From assembly GCF_900116255.1 (NCBI RefSeq), contig NZ_FPAI01000013.1, positions 1 to 64,000 of the forward strand: a DNA stretch of 64,000 bases. The letters run 5' to 3'. Source of the stretch: Halolactibacillus miurensis. GTDB lineage: Bacteria > Bacillota > Bacilli > Bacillales > Amphibacillaceae. The notes below the pieces were generated by a model. That model searched no databases and was not told the DNA's origin. It saw nothing but the letters and a program-made list of their open reading frames with translations. This document shows positions 52,788 through 63,444 of this stretch, in pieces. The translations under genes were made by a program, and so were the position numbers. How positions within the stretch are numbered: position 1 is the stretch's first letter; every line of letters starts with the position of its first letter.

Positions 52788-54935
52788 CTAATAGGCTTTT
52801 AATATTCTATTCTCAATGTCTATCGCTTTCACCGGCTTACTGTAGTAGTAACCTTGATAGAAATCGCAGTGCTCTGCTTTTAATAACGTTAGCACGTCTT
52901 CATCCTCCACACCTTCTGCGACAACTCTTAAACCAAAATTATGCGCCAATTGAATCATCGCCTTTACAATGGCAGCACTACTTTGTTCTTTAAGGGCACT
53001 TCGAACAAACGACTGATCAATTTTCAAATAGTTAATCGGAAATTGTTTTAAATAGCCGAATGAAGAATAGCCTGTGCCAAAATCATCGATGGAAAGAGAA
53101 ATACCCATACGTCGTAAGCAGTTCATTGTTAAAATACATTCTTCTGTATTCTGCATCACACTATTTTCTGTAATCTCAATTTCTAAAAAGTGCGGGTCCA
53201 TCTTTGTTTCTGAGAGGATCTTTTTCACTTTTTCAGCAAAGTCGGTTCTTTGTAACTCAATTGCCGACACATTCACGGCGATTCGAATCGGCCGGTAACC
53301 TTGTTTCACCCACGTTTGATGTTGATGACACGCTTCTCGAATAACCCATTCGCCAATTTGAGTAATCACGCCTGACTCTTCTGCAAGTGGAATAAACTTT
53401 GCTGGTGAGACAGGTCCTTTTTTCGGATGTACCCACCGTATCAGCGCTTCAAGGCCGATGACTTCACCTGTAATAACATTAATTTGCGGCTGATAATAAA
53501 GTTCAAATTCATTATTATGCAGGGCCTTTCTAATATCAGCATCCAAAATTAAGTTTTCGTTATAATCCTCCTCCATCGTTTCAGAGAAAAATAGCGTATG
53601 ATTGCGACCGTTAAGTTTACAATAATGAACGGCAACATTCGCATGTCGCACAAGGTGTTGTTCTGTTGTCGCATCAACTCCAAACCGACTAACACCGATT
53701 GAGGCTGAAATAAACATATCCTGACGATGTGATGTTACAGGTTTATTAATCGCTTGAATCATTCGATTCGTCAAATCTTTTAACTTATCTTCATCACCAG
53801 TCGTAATAATCGCAAACTCGTCACCACCGTACCGGTAAAGCGTATCTCCATCTGTTAATTCAGCTCGAATTCGGTTAACAACCGCTTGAATGACATCATC
53901 CCCTATCACTTCACCAAGGGTGTCATTAATGTTTTTCAATTTATCAATATCACAAATTAACAAGGATAAATCACGTGGTTTGTGACGCAAATAATCTGTC
54001 AAATCCTGTTTGAATTTTTCTCTATTCGGTAAATCGGTCAGTAAGTCATAGTAAGTTAATCGATTGGCCTTTTTTTCTGCTTCATCGAGTGATGTCACAT
54101 CACTCGAGCTCCCCACTACTTCAATGACTTGTCCCTTCTCAACGATTGGGACGAGGGTTGTTAGTAAAGACATCTCTTTATATTGATGTTTAAATCGGAC
54201 TTCTTCACCTTCAAATGCCCGCTCAAAGTAGGAGGTTAAGATTGGCTCTTGACTAAAGAAAACCTCATGACCTGTCACGATTTGATCAAATGATGGTGAC
54301 AATTTCCGAATCAATTTCCCTTCAAATAGTCGAAAGCGATAACGGTTCACCGTTTTATCTCTATTTACTCGAAAGGTCAAATTCATCACATGACTTAACA
54401 CTTTTCGGTAATCATCATCTAACTGCTCTAAAATTGCTTTATCACTCTTTTTCACATCGGTGATATCGGTTCGAAACACAATAAATTGATACGGTTTTTG
54501 GTTTTTGTCAAGAATCGGAATAATCGTTGTTCGATACCAAAAAACATCATTGGTTTTTGCGGCTGTGGCTATATCGCCTGTCCATACATCACCTTGTTGA
54601 ATGGTTTGCCACATATCATTATAAAATTGATCATCATGGACCTTTGCATGTAGCATGCGATAATGGTGATCAATAAGTTCTTCTTGTAAGTAACCCAAGT
54701 GTTCAGCAAAATCTTGATCACAATAGGTTAAATAACCTTTTTCATCCAAAAGAATGATATCAAATGTTCGACTCACAATCTTATTCAATTCGTCGGTTGA
54801 AAAGACTTTAGTAGAGACATATGTATAAAGGTGTTTTTTTAATTCATCTTCAGCAAGCTGTTGTTCTTTAAATTGTTCAAGTAATTGACTCAATGTTTGT
54901 TGCTCTAACATGTCTGTAATAGATGGGTTCGTCAT
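52788..54935 (-). CDS. PAS-GGDEF-EAL cyclic-di-GMP enzyme
   Basis: A 715-residue cytoplasmic protein. A PAS domain (about 48-175; DIILLDEKGYLTYCDQDFAEHLGY) and a second sensory region are followed by GGDEF (RYGGDEF intact, near residue 375) and EAL (GLEALIRW near residue 500, with ENSVMQN and DDFGTGYSS). The EAL motifs are complete, so phosphodiesterase activity is likely and cyclase activity possible. No I-site seen. AAAGGTGATG precedes the ATG. Confidence 0.92.
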   Translation of the reverse strand: MTNPSITDMLEQQTLSQLLEQFKEQQLAEDELKKHLYTYVSTKVFSTDELNKIVSRTFDIILLDEKGYLTYCDQDFAEHLGYLQEELIDHHYRMLHAKVHDDQFYNDMWQTIQQGDVWTGDIATAAKTNDVFWYRTTIIPILDKNQKPYQFIVFRTDITDVKKSDKAILEQLDDDYRKVLSHVMNLTFRVNRDKTVNRYRFRLFEGKLIRKLSPSFDQIVTGHEVFFSQEPILTSYFERAFEGEEVRFKHQYKEMSLLTTLVPIVEKGQVIEVVGSSSDVTSLDEAEKKANRLTYYDLLTDLPNREKFKQDLTDYLRHKPRDLSLLICDIDKLKNINDTLGEVIGDDVIQAVVNRIRAELTDGDTLYRYGGDEFAIITTGDEDKLKDLTNRMIQAINKPVTSHRQDMFISASIGVSRFGVDATTEQHLVRHANVAVHYCKLNGRNHTLFFSETMEEDYNENLILDADIRKALHNNEFELYYQPQINVITGEVIGLEALIRWVHPKKGPVSPAKFIPLAEESGVITQIGEWVIREACHQHQTWVKQGYRPIRIAVNVSAIELQRTDFAEKVKKILSETKMDPHFLEIEITENSVMQNTEECILTMNCLRRMGISLSIDDFGTGYSSFGYLKQFPINYLKIDQSFVRSALKEQSSAAIVKAMIQLAHNFGLRVVAEGVEDEDVLTLLKAEHCDFYQGYYYSKPVKAIDIENRILKAY

Positions 54936-55265
54936 AGCATCACCTTTGGCTCATTGTAATTTATTGGTTATATTGGATTCTTTACCTTTTATCTCTTACT
55001 AGTATAACGAATCTTCATATTAAAACCTAGTTGTTATCGTAAAAATAACTTAAAAAACAGTCTTCAACGTCTTCATCCAACGAAATTTAAACGTCTATGT
55101 ACTTATATCGACATTTAAACCATAATCTTTAGAACGTTTTCATTCATTCTTCATTATTTTACTCACCTAGATTTATAGACTCTACTGAAAAAGCAACCGA
55201 CAGCAAAGTGAGGTCGATTGCTTTTTACACGTGATTATTTAAATATGTCGATCAAGAATCTATAT
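54936..55265. other. Intergenic region between GGDEF-EAL and plsC genes
   Basis: A 330-base AT-rich stretch. It holds the plsC terminator (55188-55226). I see no ORF, RNA or clear promoter match beyond that. Confidence 0.4.
55188..55226 (-). terminator. Terminator after plsC
   Basis: A stem AAAAAGCAA.CGAC / GTCG.TTGCTTTTT with one mismatch, 40 bases beyond the plsC stop. Confidence 0.75.
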
Positions 55266-55970
55266 CTACAAATGACTTTTCACTCGCTCGTAAATAATAT
55301 CGGCTACTTTCTGTGACTTTAAGTCTTTGTATACGTCTGGCATCAACGGTTCTCCAATCGTTAAAGATACATCTGCTTGTTTCATTTTTCCATCATTAGC
55401 TTCAAGCATAAGATATGTCCCATTAATTGTCACCGGCACAATCGGCACTTCTGCTCGAGTACCTAACCTTAAACTACCGGACTTAAACGGCACGATTGGT
55501 CCACCTTTTGAGCGGGTACCTTCTGGAAAAATAACCATCGACTGTCCCCTTTTAAGACTGTTCACACCATCTTCTATGACTTTAATCGCCGCACGGCGAT
55601 TACTTCGATCAATAAAGACACATTGCAATTCTTTCATCCAACTTCGAATAATCGGGATTTTTTTAATTTCTTTTTTCGCAATAAACCCAATCGGGCGTTC
55701 CATATAACCGAGTAGTAAAAGAATATCAAACAAGCCTTGGTGATTAGATGCGAATAACACAGGACCTTCCGGAATATTTTCTAATCCCGTTACCGTTACA
55801 CGTGTTTTTGTTTTCTTAATCACTCGACGAGACACGCTTTGCGGGATAGTATAAATCGCTTGCCCCTTTGGTCCGTAAGGATCATCTGGCATTTTTTGTG
55901 CTCGTTTTAATTGCGGTAATGTTTGAATCGTAATAATAATCGCATATAAATATATCCATAGCGTTTTCAT
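55266..55970 (-). CDS. 1-acyl-sn-glycerol-3-phosphate acyltransferase (PlsC family)
   Basis: A 234-residue membrane-associated acyltransferase. The HX4D motif is NHQGLFD, and FPEGTRSKGG is the glycerol-phosphate-binding motif; an N-terminal membrane helix anchors it. Makes phosphatidic acid. AAGGAGAAG precedes the ATG. Confidence 0.93.
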   Translation of the reverse strand: MKTLWIYLYAIIITIQTLPQLKRAQKMPDDPYGPKGQAIYTIPQSVSRRVIKKTKTRVTVTGLENIPEGPVLFASNHQGLFDILLLLGYMERPIGFIAKKEIKKIPIIRSWMKELQCVFIDRSNRRAAIKVIEDGVNSLKRGQSMVIFPEGTRSKGGPIVPFKSGSLRLGTRAEVPIVPVTINGTYLMLEANDGKMKQADVSLTIGEPLMPDVYKDLKSQKVADIIYERVKSHL

Positions 55971-56303
55971 TTGTCTTCTCCTTCAATGGTGCTAATTTTT
56001 GTCACACTTTTGAGACACACCGTAAAATAATTGTATTTGAACTGTTATCTATTTGTTAAGTACCCGAAAGAATACCTAGGCTTTCACTTAAAAAATAGAC
56101 TTAATCCTTATTTATTATAATAGATTTTTAATCTTTCGTGAACCTGTAGTTGTGTCTTTGTCGATTTAGGTCTAATGACGTTTGTTGTCAAACGCTTGCC
56201 TATGCTAGACTGCAGAAGATAAAAGAATAAGACCGTCTATTGTAACCAATACTAGATAAAGAAGCACGATTGACGGATCAATTCATGATAAAGGGGATTA
56301 TGT
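55971..56303. other. Intergenic region upstream of the mreB-like gene
   Basis: A 333-base AT-rich divergent region. I see no clear -35/-10 pair or operator with confidence. No ORF. Confidence 0.4.
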
Positions 56304-57362
56304 ATGTTTCAATCTATTCAGTTAGGCATTGACTTAGGTACCGCCAACACCTTAGTCTATCATAAAAATAAAGGCATGATTTACAATGAACCGACCGTTA
56401 TTTCTGTCAATCGACAGACAAATAAAATCACAGCAACTGGGCTCGATGCTAAAGCCATGGTCGGAAAAACACCCGCCCATATCGAAACTGTGCGGCCACT
56501 AAAAGAAGGCGTCATTGCTGATTTTGATCTGACGAGTCAAATGTTAAAACTCGTTTTATCTAAAGTGCAAAATAATCTTAATCAACGTTTTAGAAAGCCC
56601 CGCGTGACCATTTGTGTTCCGTCTGGCAGTACGGCCGTTGAAAAGCGCGCCATTGAAAATGCGATGCATTCGTTTGGTGTCAAATCCGTACAATTAATTG
56701 AAGAGCCTGTCGCAGCAGCCATTGGTGCTGGTTTACCTATTACGGCACCGATTAGTAGTACCATTGTTGATATTGGCGGTGGGACAACAGAGGTTGCCGT
56801 TATATCTTACGGCGGCGTGGTAACGAGCCGTTCACTAAGGACCGCAGGGGATGATTTAGACGAGGAGATCATTCAGTATGTTAAAAATAAGTACAATCTC
56901 ATGATTGGTGAACAAACGGCTGAGTATGTTAAACAAACGATTGGCTACGCACCAGGTGAGCATGTAGAGGAATCAATGAGTGTAAGAGGGCGTGACCTCC
57001 TTACTGGATTGCCTCAATCTGTCATGTTAACGTCGACAGAAATACAAGCGGCTTTAGTCGATACACTTAATCAGATTGTTTTAATGATTCATCAAACGTT
57101 AGAATCGTCACCCCCAGAACTCAGCGGAGACATTGTCGATTTTGGCATCACATTAGTCGGCGGTGGTGCCTTACTTAAAGGGATCGTTCCTTGGCTCGAA
57201 CAAGCGTTACATGTTCCAATCCATATGGCTGATGACCCACTCTTAGCGGTTGCTAAAGGGACTTTAATGGCGATAAGCGATGCTACGAATAGACCCATAT
57301 CAAGTAAAGAAGACGAACGCGAAACAGAAGAACATTTAGAAGAAACGAAGATGCAGTCATAA
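56304..57362 (+). CDS. MreB-family actin-like protein
   Basis: A 352-residue bacterial actin guiding cell-wall synthesis. Phosphate-1 motif GIDLGTANTLVY, connecting IVDIGGGTTEVAVISYGGVV and GGGALLKG are visible. The last 25 residues are an acidic tail. It is monocistronic and not next to mreCD, so it is more like Mbl or MreBH than the dcw-linked MreB. AAAGGGGA precedes the ATG. Confidence 0.88.
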   Translation: MFQSIQLGIDLGTANTLVYHKNKGMIYNEPTVISVNRQTNKITATGLDAKAMVGKTPAHIETVRPLKEGVIADFDLTSQMLKLVLSKVQNNLNQRFRKPRVTICVPSGSTAVEKRAIENAMHSFGVKSVQLIEEPVAAAIGAGLPITAPISSTIVDIGGGTTEVAVISYGGVVTSRSLRTAGDDLDEEIIQYVKNKYNLMIGEQTAEYVKQTIGYAPGEHVEESMSVRGRDLLTGLPQSVMLTSTEIQAALVDTLNQIVLMIHQTLESSPPELSGDIVDFGITLVGGGALLKGIVPWLEQALHVPIHMADDPLLAVAKGTLMAISDATNRPISSKEDERETEEHLEETKMQS

Positions 57363-57377
57363 GTTAATAGCTGACAT

Positions 57378-57413
57378 AAAAAAGCGAAGACATACGCTCG
57401 TCTTCGCTTTTTT
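57378..57413. terminator. Bidirectional terminator
   Basis: A 14-base-pair stem AAAAAAGCGAAGAC/GTCTTCGCTTTTTT between convergent genes. Confidence 0.95.
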
Positions 57414-57432
57414 TATACTTTAATTGAACGAC

Positions 57433-57918
57433 TTATAAGTGTACAGTTAAAATTTCTGTCTCACCTTTTACAACTGATTTATTAATATCTTTCTCAATTG
57501 ATCCAACATCACTTGTGATGACAAGCGGTGTAATCGTTTTTGCTTTCCCAGATACAAAATCTAAGTCAACGGTAATTAATTTATCACCCACATTAACTTT
57601 ATCACCTTGACTCACATGTGCGGTAAACCCTTCACCATCTAACATTACCGTATCTAAACCAATGTGAATAAGGTACTCTACACCTGCTTTAGATTTGATA
57701 CCGATCGCATGTTTTGTTGGGAATAAGTTCACGATTTCTCCCCCGATGGGTGCTACGACTTCACCATCTGTTGGTTTAAAAGCAATACCGTCACCCATCA
57801 TTTTTTCAGAGAAAGTCGGGTCAGGTACTTCTGTTACATCAACCACTTCTCCTGTCATAGGTGATACGAGTACTTCATGATCAATTTTTTCTTCTTTTCC
57901 AAATAATTTTTTAAACAT
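57433..57918 (-). CDS. crr: PTS glucose-type IIA component
   Basis: A 161-residue phosphocarrier. The active-site His85 lies in LIHIGLDTV, with His70 (FPTKHAIGI) as partner. It takes phosphate from HPr and passes it to a IIB domain. It is free-standing, like YpqE or Crr. The ATG at 57918 follows AAGGAGG; the longer frame adds nine residues. Confidence 0.93.
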   Translation of the reverse strand: MFKKLFGKEEKIDHEVLVSPMTGEVVDVTEVPDPTFSEKMMGDGIAFKPTDGEVVAPIGGEIVNLFPTKHAIGIKSKAGVEYLIHIGLDTVMLDGEGFTAHVSQGDKVNVGDKLITVDLDFVSGKAKTITPLVITSDVGSIEKDINKSVVKGETEILTVHL

Positions 57919-58007
57919 ACACTTTGTCCTCCTTGTTATATACACTTATATGATTCTATACCCTATTTAAAAAATTTCAAGCATAGTGTTCACATAATTT
58001 CTTCTTT

Positions 58008-58223
58008 CTATTCGATTAATTGTAACGCTTGCTTAAGTTCATCTACTTCTTCTTTAGACAACGTCAGTCCTTTACCCATCTTTTCATGGTTATCTGACCA
58101 ATCCCGTAAATCATACTTTGGTTCACGATTATTCCATGATACGAGGTTTAATTCATTTTTCCAACCCGATGCATTCTCAGATAATACGGCTATATGTTTA
58201 ATAATCTCATATGAAATTGCCAT
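58008..58223 (-). CDS. YdbC-family PC4-like ssDNA-binding protein
   Basis: A 71-residue protein of the PC4/YdbC family: KELNLVSWN-type block (GWKNELNLVSWNNREPKYDLRDW) and HEKMGKGLTLSKEE. The Lactococcus YdbC homologue binds single-stranded DNA. It is 13 bases after the yutF-like gene with a strong AAAGGAGG. Confidence 0.85.
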   Translation of the reverse strand: MAISYEIIKHIAVLSENASGWKNELNLVSWNNREPKYDLRDWSDNHEKMGKGLTLSKEEVDELKQALQLIE

Positions 58224-58236
58224 GTGACGACCTCCT

Positions 58237-59001
58237 TTAAAAATCCCACTCCGTTAGCGATTGTATCGTATACGTCGGTTGTTTATCAACCGCTTGTAAA
58301 TCATCTGATGTTGTCACCCCTGTAAAAACTAATAGAGAATCGACATCTGCATGAATACCGGCTAAAATATCCGTGTAATAATTATCACCAACCATAAGCG
58401 TTTCCTCTTTACTTGTTCCTAATACCTCAAGTGCCTGCTCAACCATAATCGGTTCTGGCTTACCGATAAATGTCGGTTTAACTTCTGTTGTTACAGATAA
58501 AACGGAAATAATCGATCCTGCTCCTGGTAAAAATCCGCGTTCACTCGGCAACTTAATATCACCATTTGTTGCTATAAATTTAGCTCCGTTACGAATCGCC
58601 AGTGCACCTATTGATAATTTTTCATAATTAATATCGCGGTCTAGTCCCATGACAACATAGTCTGGATCTTCATCGGTCAAGATTAATCCTTCTGCTTCTA
58701 AGGCCATTATCAACCCTTCTTCACCAATGGGATAAACTCTGGCACCGGGATCTTTTTCACTGACATACTTTGCTGTTGCCATACTCGTTGTTAATACTTG
58801 CGCTTCTGTTGCTGGAATAGCCATTGATCGTAATTTTTCTGCCACATCACGCGGATGTTTTGTGGAGTTATTGGTTAAGAATAAGTATGGAATACCCTTT
58901 TCATTCAATGCTTTCACAAAGTCTACTGCTGCCGGTATTTTTTCCGTACCATTATAAACCGTCCCATCTAAGTCTATAAGGTAGCCTTTATATGTCTTCA
59001 T
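58237..59001 (-). CDS. NagD-like HAD phosphatase (YutF family)
   Basis: A 254-residue HAD-IIA enzyme. Motif I LIDLDGTVYNG, motif II LTNNST, and motif III/IV MVGDNYYTD are present, and the IIA cap is intact. B. subtilis YutF-type. Sugar-phosphate or nucleotide substrate likely. First of three same-strand genes. Confidence 0.9.
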   Translation of the reverse strand: MKTYKGYLIDLDGTVYNGTEKIPAAVDFVKALNEKGIPYLFLTNNSTKHPRDVAEKLRSMAIPATEAQVLTTSMATAKYVSEKDPGARVYPIGEEGLIMALEAEGLILTDEDPDYVVMGLDRDINYEKLSIGALAIRNGAKFIATNGDIKLPSERGFLPGAGSIISVLSVTTEVKPTFIGKPEPIMVEQALEVLGTSKEETLMVGDNYYTDILAGIHADVDSLLVFTGVTTSDDLQAVDKQPTYTIQSLTEWDF

Positions 59002-59214
59002 AAAAATCCCCCTGTAAATAATAATTGTAAAACTATTTGTTATTTTCTGAATACATGATAAGATAGAACATAACCATCTTTAAAATTATAACTTTAAACA
59101 GAGAGAAATGTAAAATGGTTTATCTAAAGGCTTGAAAGTGGTATGTTAAATATAGAGAGGGCCTACATACGACATTTAAGCATTTATTCTATAAAAGAGA
59201 GGTAGTTAAAGCCA

Positions 59215-60708
59215 ATGACACAAGACACACCAAGAGCTATTATTGTAATTTTTGGAGCAACCGGGGATTTAGCTAATCGAAAATTGTACCCTGCTTTGTA
59301 CCGTCTATATCGGAATAAAAAATTATCCGATCATTTCGCGGTCGTAGGGGTAGCTAGAAGGCCATTAACGCAAGAAGATTTCAGAAACAATGTCAAAGCA
59401 TCTATCGAAGAGTATCAAGACGATCCGATTGACCATGATGACTTTGCCTCACACTTTCATTACAATCCATTCGATGCTCAACATTTATCAGAGTATCAAA
59501 AGCTTGATAAATTTATCACTGAACTTGATCACACCCATCAAGCAGGGGGAAACCGTTTATTCTATATGGCTATGGCACCAAACTTCTTTGGTCCTATCGC
59601 TGCTAACTTAAAATCTCAAGGACTCACCGACAACAAGGGTTGGTCACGTCTCGTGATAGAAAAACCATTCGGACATAATTATGAGACAGCCCAAGCACTG
59701 AATGATCAAATTGGTCAAGCCTTTGATGAGGATCAAATCTATCGGATTGACCACTATCTAGGTAAACAAATGGTTCAAAATATTGAAATCGTTCGTTTTG
59801 CGAATGCGATGTTTGAGCCGCTATGGAATAATCAATACATTGCGAACGTGCAAATCACTTCAAGTGAAGTATTAGGAGTAGAAGAACGGGGACGTTATTA
59901 TGATGAATCTGGCGCCCTGCGTGACATGATTCAAAACCACTTACTTCAAATGGTGTCTCTTGTTGCGATGGAACCACCCGCAAAAATTCACCCAGACGAT
60001 ATCCGTTATGAAAAAGTAAAAGTATTGCGTAGTCTGCGCCCACTGAATGAAAATAACGTCGAAGACTATTTCGTTCGTGGCCAATATAACAAAGGCACTG
60101 TTAATAGTGAAGAAGTCAATGCCTACCGTGAAAGTAACGGTGTTGAACCTGATTCTAATACCGAAACCTTTGTGGCTGGTAAATTTATGATTGACAATTT
60201 CCGTTGGGCCGGTGTACCTTTCTACGTTAGAACAGGTAAGCGCATGAAAGAAAAGTGCACAAAAATTGTCGTACAATTCAAAGACTTACCACTTAACTTA
60301 TATAAAGATAATGAAGGGACCATTAACCCTAATCTTTTAGTCATTCACGTGGCACCAGAAGAAGGTATTACAATGCACTTAAATGCCAAGAAAACCGATT
60401 ACGGTATGACAAGTAAACCCATCACGATGCACTATGATAAAAGCTTAGAAAACGTTGAAGTTCCAGAAGCTTATGAGCTGTTGATTAATGATTGTTTAAA
60501 CGGAGATTCAACAAGCTTTGTCCACGCGGATGAAGTGGCTCTCTCTTGGCAATTTATCGATACGATCACTCATCGCTGGGAAAAGACAATAGCTGATTTC
60601 CCTAATTACGCCTCGGGCACACAGGGGCCAGACGCATCAGATCAATTATTAAATAAAGATGGTTTCCACTGGTGGGAAACATGTTCACGCGATGGTGAGC
60701 AATCATAA
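59215..60708 (+). CDS. zwf: Glucose-6-phosphate 1-dehydrogenase
   Basis: A 497-residue NADP enzyme of the oxidative pentose phosphate pathway. GATGDLANRKLYPALY binds the cofactor, RIDHYLGK is the substrate lysine motif. Gnd, the next-but-one enzyme, is convergent on the other strand. AGAGAGG lies 12 bases ahead of the ATG, a long spacing. Confidence 0.97.
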   Translation: MTQDTPRAIIVIFGATGDLANRKLYPALYRLYRNKKLSDHFAVVGVARRPLTQEDFRNNVKASIEEYQDDPIDHDDFASHFHYNPFDAQHLSEYQKLDKFITELDHTHQAGGNRLFYMAMAPNFFGPIAANLKSQGLTDNKGWSRLVIEKPFGHNYETAQALNDQIGQAFDEDQIYRIDHYLGKQMVQNIEIVRFANAMFEPLWNNQYIANVQITSSEVLGVEERGRYYDESGALRDMIQNHLLQMVSLVAMEPPAKIHPDDIRYEKVKVLRSLRPLNENNVEDYFVRGQYNKGTVNSEEVNAYRESNGVEPDSNTETFVAGKFMIDNFRWAGVPFYVRTGKRMKEKCTKIVVQFKDLPLNLYKDNEGTINPNLLVIHVAPEEGITMHLNAKKTDYGMTSKPITMHYDKSLENVEVPEAYELLINDCLNGDSTSFVHADEVALSWQFIDTITHRWEKTIADFPNYASGTQGPDASDQLLNKDGFHWWETCSRDGEQS

Positions 60709-60727
60709 GTTAAACGCATGAAAATCT

Positions 60728-60750
60728 TAAGCAGGCCAATGGCCTGCTTA
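60728..60750 (+). terminator. Terminator after zwf
   Basis: A 10-base-pair stem TAAGCAGGCC/GGCCTGCTTA followed by TATTTTG. Confidence 0.75.
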
Positions 60751-60813
60751 TATTTTGCGTATTTTTAACGAATAGAGGCGTGAAATCACCTTACTTAACC
60801 CATTTGATTATCC

Positions 60814-60869
60814 AAAGATAAAAAGCCGCTGACAAGCGTCTAAACACCCGTCAGCGACTTTTTATCTTT
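60814..60869 (-). terminator. Terminator after gnd
   Basis: An imperfect stem of about 20 base pairs (AAAGATAAAAAG / CTTTTTATCTTT at the base) located 35 bases beyond the gnd stop. Confidence 0.85.
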
Positions 60870-60903
60870 TATTTCATACACATCTTAAATAATGGAGAAT
60901 ATC

Positions 60904-62325
60904 TTATTTATCCAACCATTCTGTATGGAAGACACCGTCTTTATCTACACGCTCATATGTGTGAGCACCAAAGTAGTCACGTTGCGCTTGAATAAGGTTA
61001 GCTGGTAACGTTTCAGTACGGTAACTATCGTAATAAGCTAACGCCCCTGCAAAACCTGGTACCGGAATACCACGTTCCATCGCAACAGCTAATACTTTGC
61101 GAAGTGACGACTGATACTTCTCAACGATGTCCTTAAAGTAATCATCTAACATTAGGTTAGCGAGTGCTTTGTCACGGTCGAATGCTTCTTTAATTTTTTG
61201 TAAGAATTGCGCACGAATAATACAGCCACCGCGCCAAATCATCGCAATTTCACCATAATCTAAGTTCCATTCATATTCCTCAGAAGCTGTACGCATTTGC
61301 GCAAACCCTTGAGCATATGATGTGATTTTACTCATATAAAGCGCTTGACGAATCGCTTCGATTAATTCTTCTTTATCTCCCTCATATGGAAGTGATTCTG
61401 CTGAAGGACCTGAAAGAATCTTGCTTGCTTTCACGCGTTCATCTTTAAGCGCTGAAATGAAACGAGCAAAAACAGATTCAGTAATAACGGGAAGTGGCAC
61501 ACCTAAATCAAGCGCACTTTGACTTGTCCATTTACCTGTACCTTTTTGGCCTGCTTTATCTAAGATGACATCCACCATTGGTTTCCCTGTTTCATCATCT
61601 TTTTTCGTAAAGATATCTGTCGTAATTTCGATTAAGTATGAATCTAATTCGCCTTGATTCCAATCTTTGAAGACATCGTGTAATTCTTCTGCAGATAGAC
61701 CAAGAACATTTTTCAGAATAAAGTAAGCTTCTGCGATCAGTTGCATATCACCATACTCAATACCGTTGTGCACCATTTTCACATAGTGTCCCGCACCGTT
61801 TGGTCCGATATACGTAACACATGAATCGCCTTCCACTTTAGCTGAGATGGCTTCTAGGATTGGTGCCACATGTTTATAGGCTTCTGCTTGACCACCCGGC
61901 ATGATTGACGGACCTTTAAGCGCGCCTTCTTCACCACCAGAAACGCCTGTGCCGATAAAGTGAATACCTGATTCGTCAAGTTCTTTGTTACGACGAATCG
62001 TATCTTGGAAGAATGTATTACCACCATCGATAATAATATCACCTTCATCAAGTAACGGACGAAGTGTTTCAATCGTTTTATCTGTTGCTGGCCCTGCTTT
62101 TACCATCAACATAATTTTACGTGGTTTTTCTAATGAATCCACGAATGCTTCAATTGTTTCTGCACCAAAGAAGTTTTTTCCTTTGGCTTCGTTAGCCATA
62201 AAATCTTCTGTTTTTTTGTACGTACGGTTAAAGACAGATACAGAGTATCCGCGACTTTCTACGTTTAAAGCCAAGTTTTTCCCCATTACCGCAAGACCAA
62301 TGACACCAAATTGTTGTTTTGTCAT
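60904..62325 (-). CDS. gnd: 6-phosphogluconate dehydrogenase (decarboxylating)
   Basis: A 473-residue enzyme: [12 protein letters not shown] (NADP loop), then [16 protein letters not shown] and [14 protein letters not shown] with catalytic Lys/Glu. Length typical of GndA/NADP type. Works after Zwf and lactonase. AAGGAG before ATG. Ends toward zwf. Confidence 0.97.
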   Translation of the reverse strand: MTKQQFGVIGLAVMGKNLALNVESRGYSVSVFNRTYKKTEDFMANEAKGKNFFGAETIEAFVDSLEKPRKIMLMVKAGPATDKTIETLRPLLDEGDIIIDGGNTFFQDTIRRNKELDESGIHFIGTGVSGGEEGALKGPSIMPGGQAEAYKHVAPILEAISAKVEGDSCVTYIGPNGAGHYVKMVHNGIEYGDMQLIAEAYFILKNVLGLSAEELHDVFKDWNQGELDSYLIEITTDIFTKKDDETGKPMVDVILDKAGQKGTGKWTSQSALDLGVPLPVITESVFARFISALKDERVKASKILSGPSAESLPYEGDKEELIEAIRQALYMSKITSYAQGFAQMRTASEEYEWNLDYGEIAMIWRGGCIIRAQFLQKIKEAFDRDKALANLMLDDYFKDIVEKYQSSLRKVLAVAMERGIPVPGFAGALAYYDSYRTETLPANLIQAQRDYFGAHTYERVDKDGVFHTEWLDK

Positions 62326-62511
62326 GTTTTTAGCTCCTTTGTCTATGTGATTCTATTTCTATCATACGTGGATTTTGGCAGTAGCGCAAATTATCCACAT
62401 AAAACCCCAATGCTACATATACTAAGTTATAACAGATTTACGTCAGATGCAAATGAATTTTTTAAAAATTCATTTTTTTCTCACATCGACTTTTTTCACA
62501 TCAATTATATG

Positions 62512-63255
62512 TCAAAAATCACCTGACAACATTTTTTCAATCGCTAGTGCCGCCCCGTCTTCATCAAAGCGTGTTGTCACAAAACGAGCTTTTTCTTTGA
62601 CTTCAGCTTGAGCATTGCCCATAGCCACACCAAAACCAGCATGTTCAATCATTTTAATATCATTCATACTATCGCCCACGGCCATGACCTGACTAAAATC
62701 GAGATGTCTCGATTCAAGTAAATACTCAATCGCTTGACGTTTATGTGTCCCGCGCTTGTTGATTTCAATATTTGTTGGGCTCGAATTGGTCAGCTCTAGC
62801 GTTTGAATCGCACTGAAATAACGCGCGGCTTCATCACGTAACTTCTCATCTAAAATATCAAAACCAAACTTGATCCATTCATGTTCTTGATAATTATCAG
62901 GTAGTTGACGTTGAAACACCCCTTGGTCACTCACAAGCCAGAAATGGCTATCTAGGCGTTCAAATTGACTGATGATTTTTTCAACATCATCATGCTGAAT
63001 CGATTGTCTAAGCAATAATTCTCCGCGAGTTGTCCAAACCTCTCCTCCGTTCAACGTAATTAAATGATCGACCTCAAGTGTTTCGGCAATCGATAAACTT
63101 GTCGTACGGTGTCGGCCTGTCGCAATAACGACATCAACTTCCTGTTTTTTCGCTTCTTTGACCGCTTCGATTAAACGTGGGGTCACAACTTTCCCACCAT
63201 GTTCTACAAGTGTCCCGTCTAAGTCTAATGCCACTAATTTTATTTGTTCTGCCAT
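62512..63255 (-). CDS. Cof-type HAD-superfamily phosphatase
   Basis: A 247-residue HAD-IIB hydrolase: LDLDGTLVEHGG, ATGRHRT, KRQAIEYLL and GDSMNDIKMIE. Substrate unknown. The ATG at 63255 follows AAGGGGGAAAG; the frame extends ten codons more. Same strand as gnd, 186 bases upstream of it. Confidence 0.9.
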   Translation of the reverse strand: MAEQIKLVALDLDGTLVEHGGKVVTPRLIEAVKEAKKQEVDVVIATGRHRTTSLSIAETLEVDHLITLNGGEVWTTRGELLLRQSIQHDDVEKIISQFERLDSHFWLVSDQGVFQRQLPDNYQEHEWIKFGFDILDEKLRDEAARYFSAIQTLELTNSSPTNIEINKRGTHKRQAIEYLLESRHLDFSQVMAVGDSMNDIKMIEHAGFGVAMGNAQAEVKEKARFVTTRFDEDGAALAIEKMLSGDF

Positions 63256-63387
63256 AGATACTTTCCCCCTTAACAATCGTTTCAATCATACCATTTTTTC
63301 ATGTTCGACACTAGTTAGACACGTTTATATTAATCTGTAGACGTCATATAGATTTAAACTTCCATCAGATGATTTAACTTGTAACTA

Positions 63388-63416
63388 TTGACAGATCCAT
63401 GATATTATGCGATAAT
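63388..63416 (+). promoter_or_regulatory. Strong promoter of a small ORF
   Basis: TTGACA-N17-GATAAT (63388-63393, 63411-63416), predicted start about 63423. Confidence 0.75.
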
Positions 63417-63444
63417 TAGTGTTGGCCGAAAAAAGGCAAGGTAA

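Noticed and set aside
55129-55142. A possible CcpA cre site
   Set aside because: Two mismatches in conserved positions and no catabolic gene downstream.
62449-62475. An AT-rich hairpin between gnd and the HAD gene
   Set aside because: The T-run is on the plus strand, where no gene ends; it is probably chance in AT-rich DNA.
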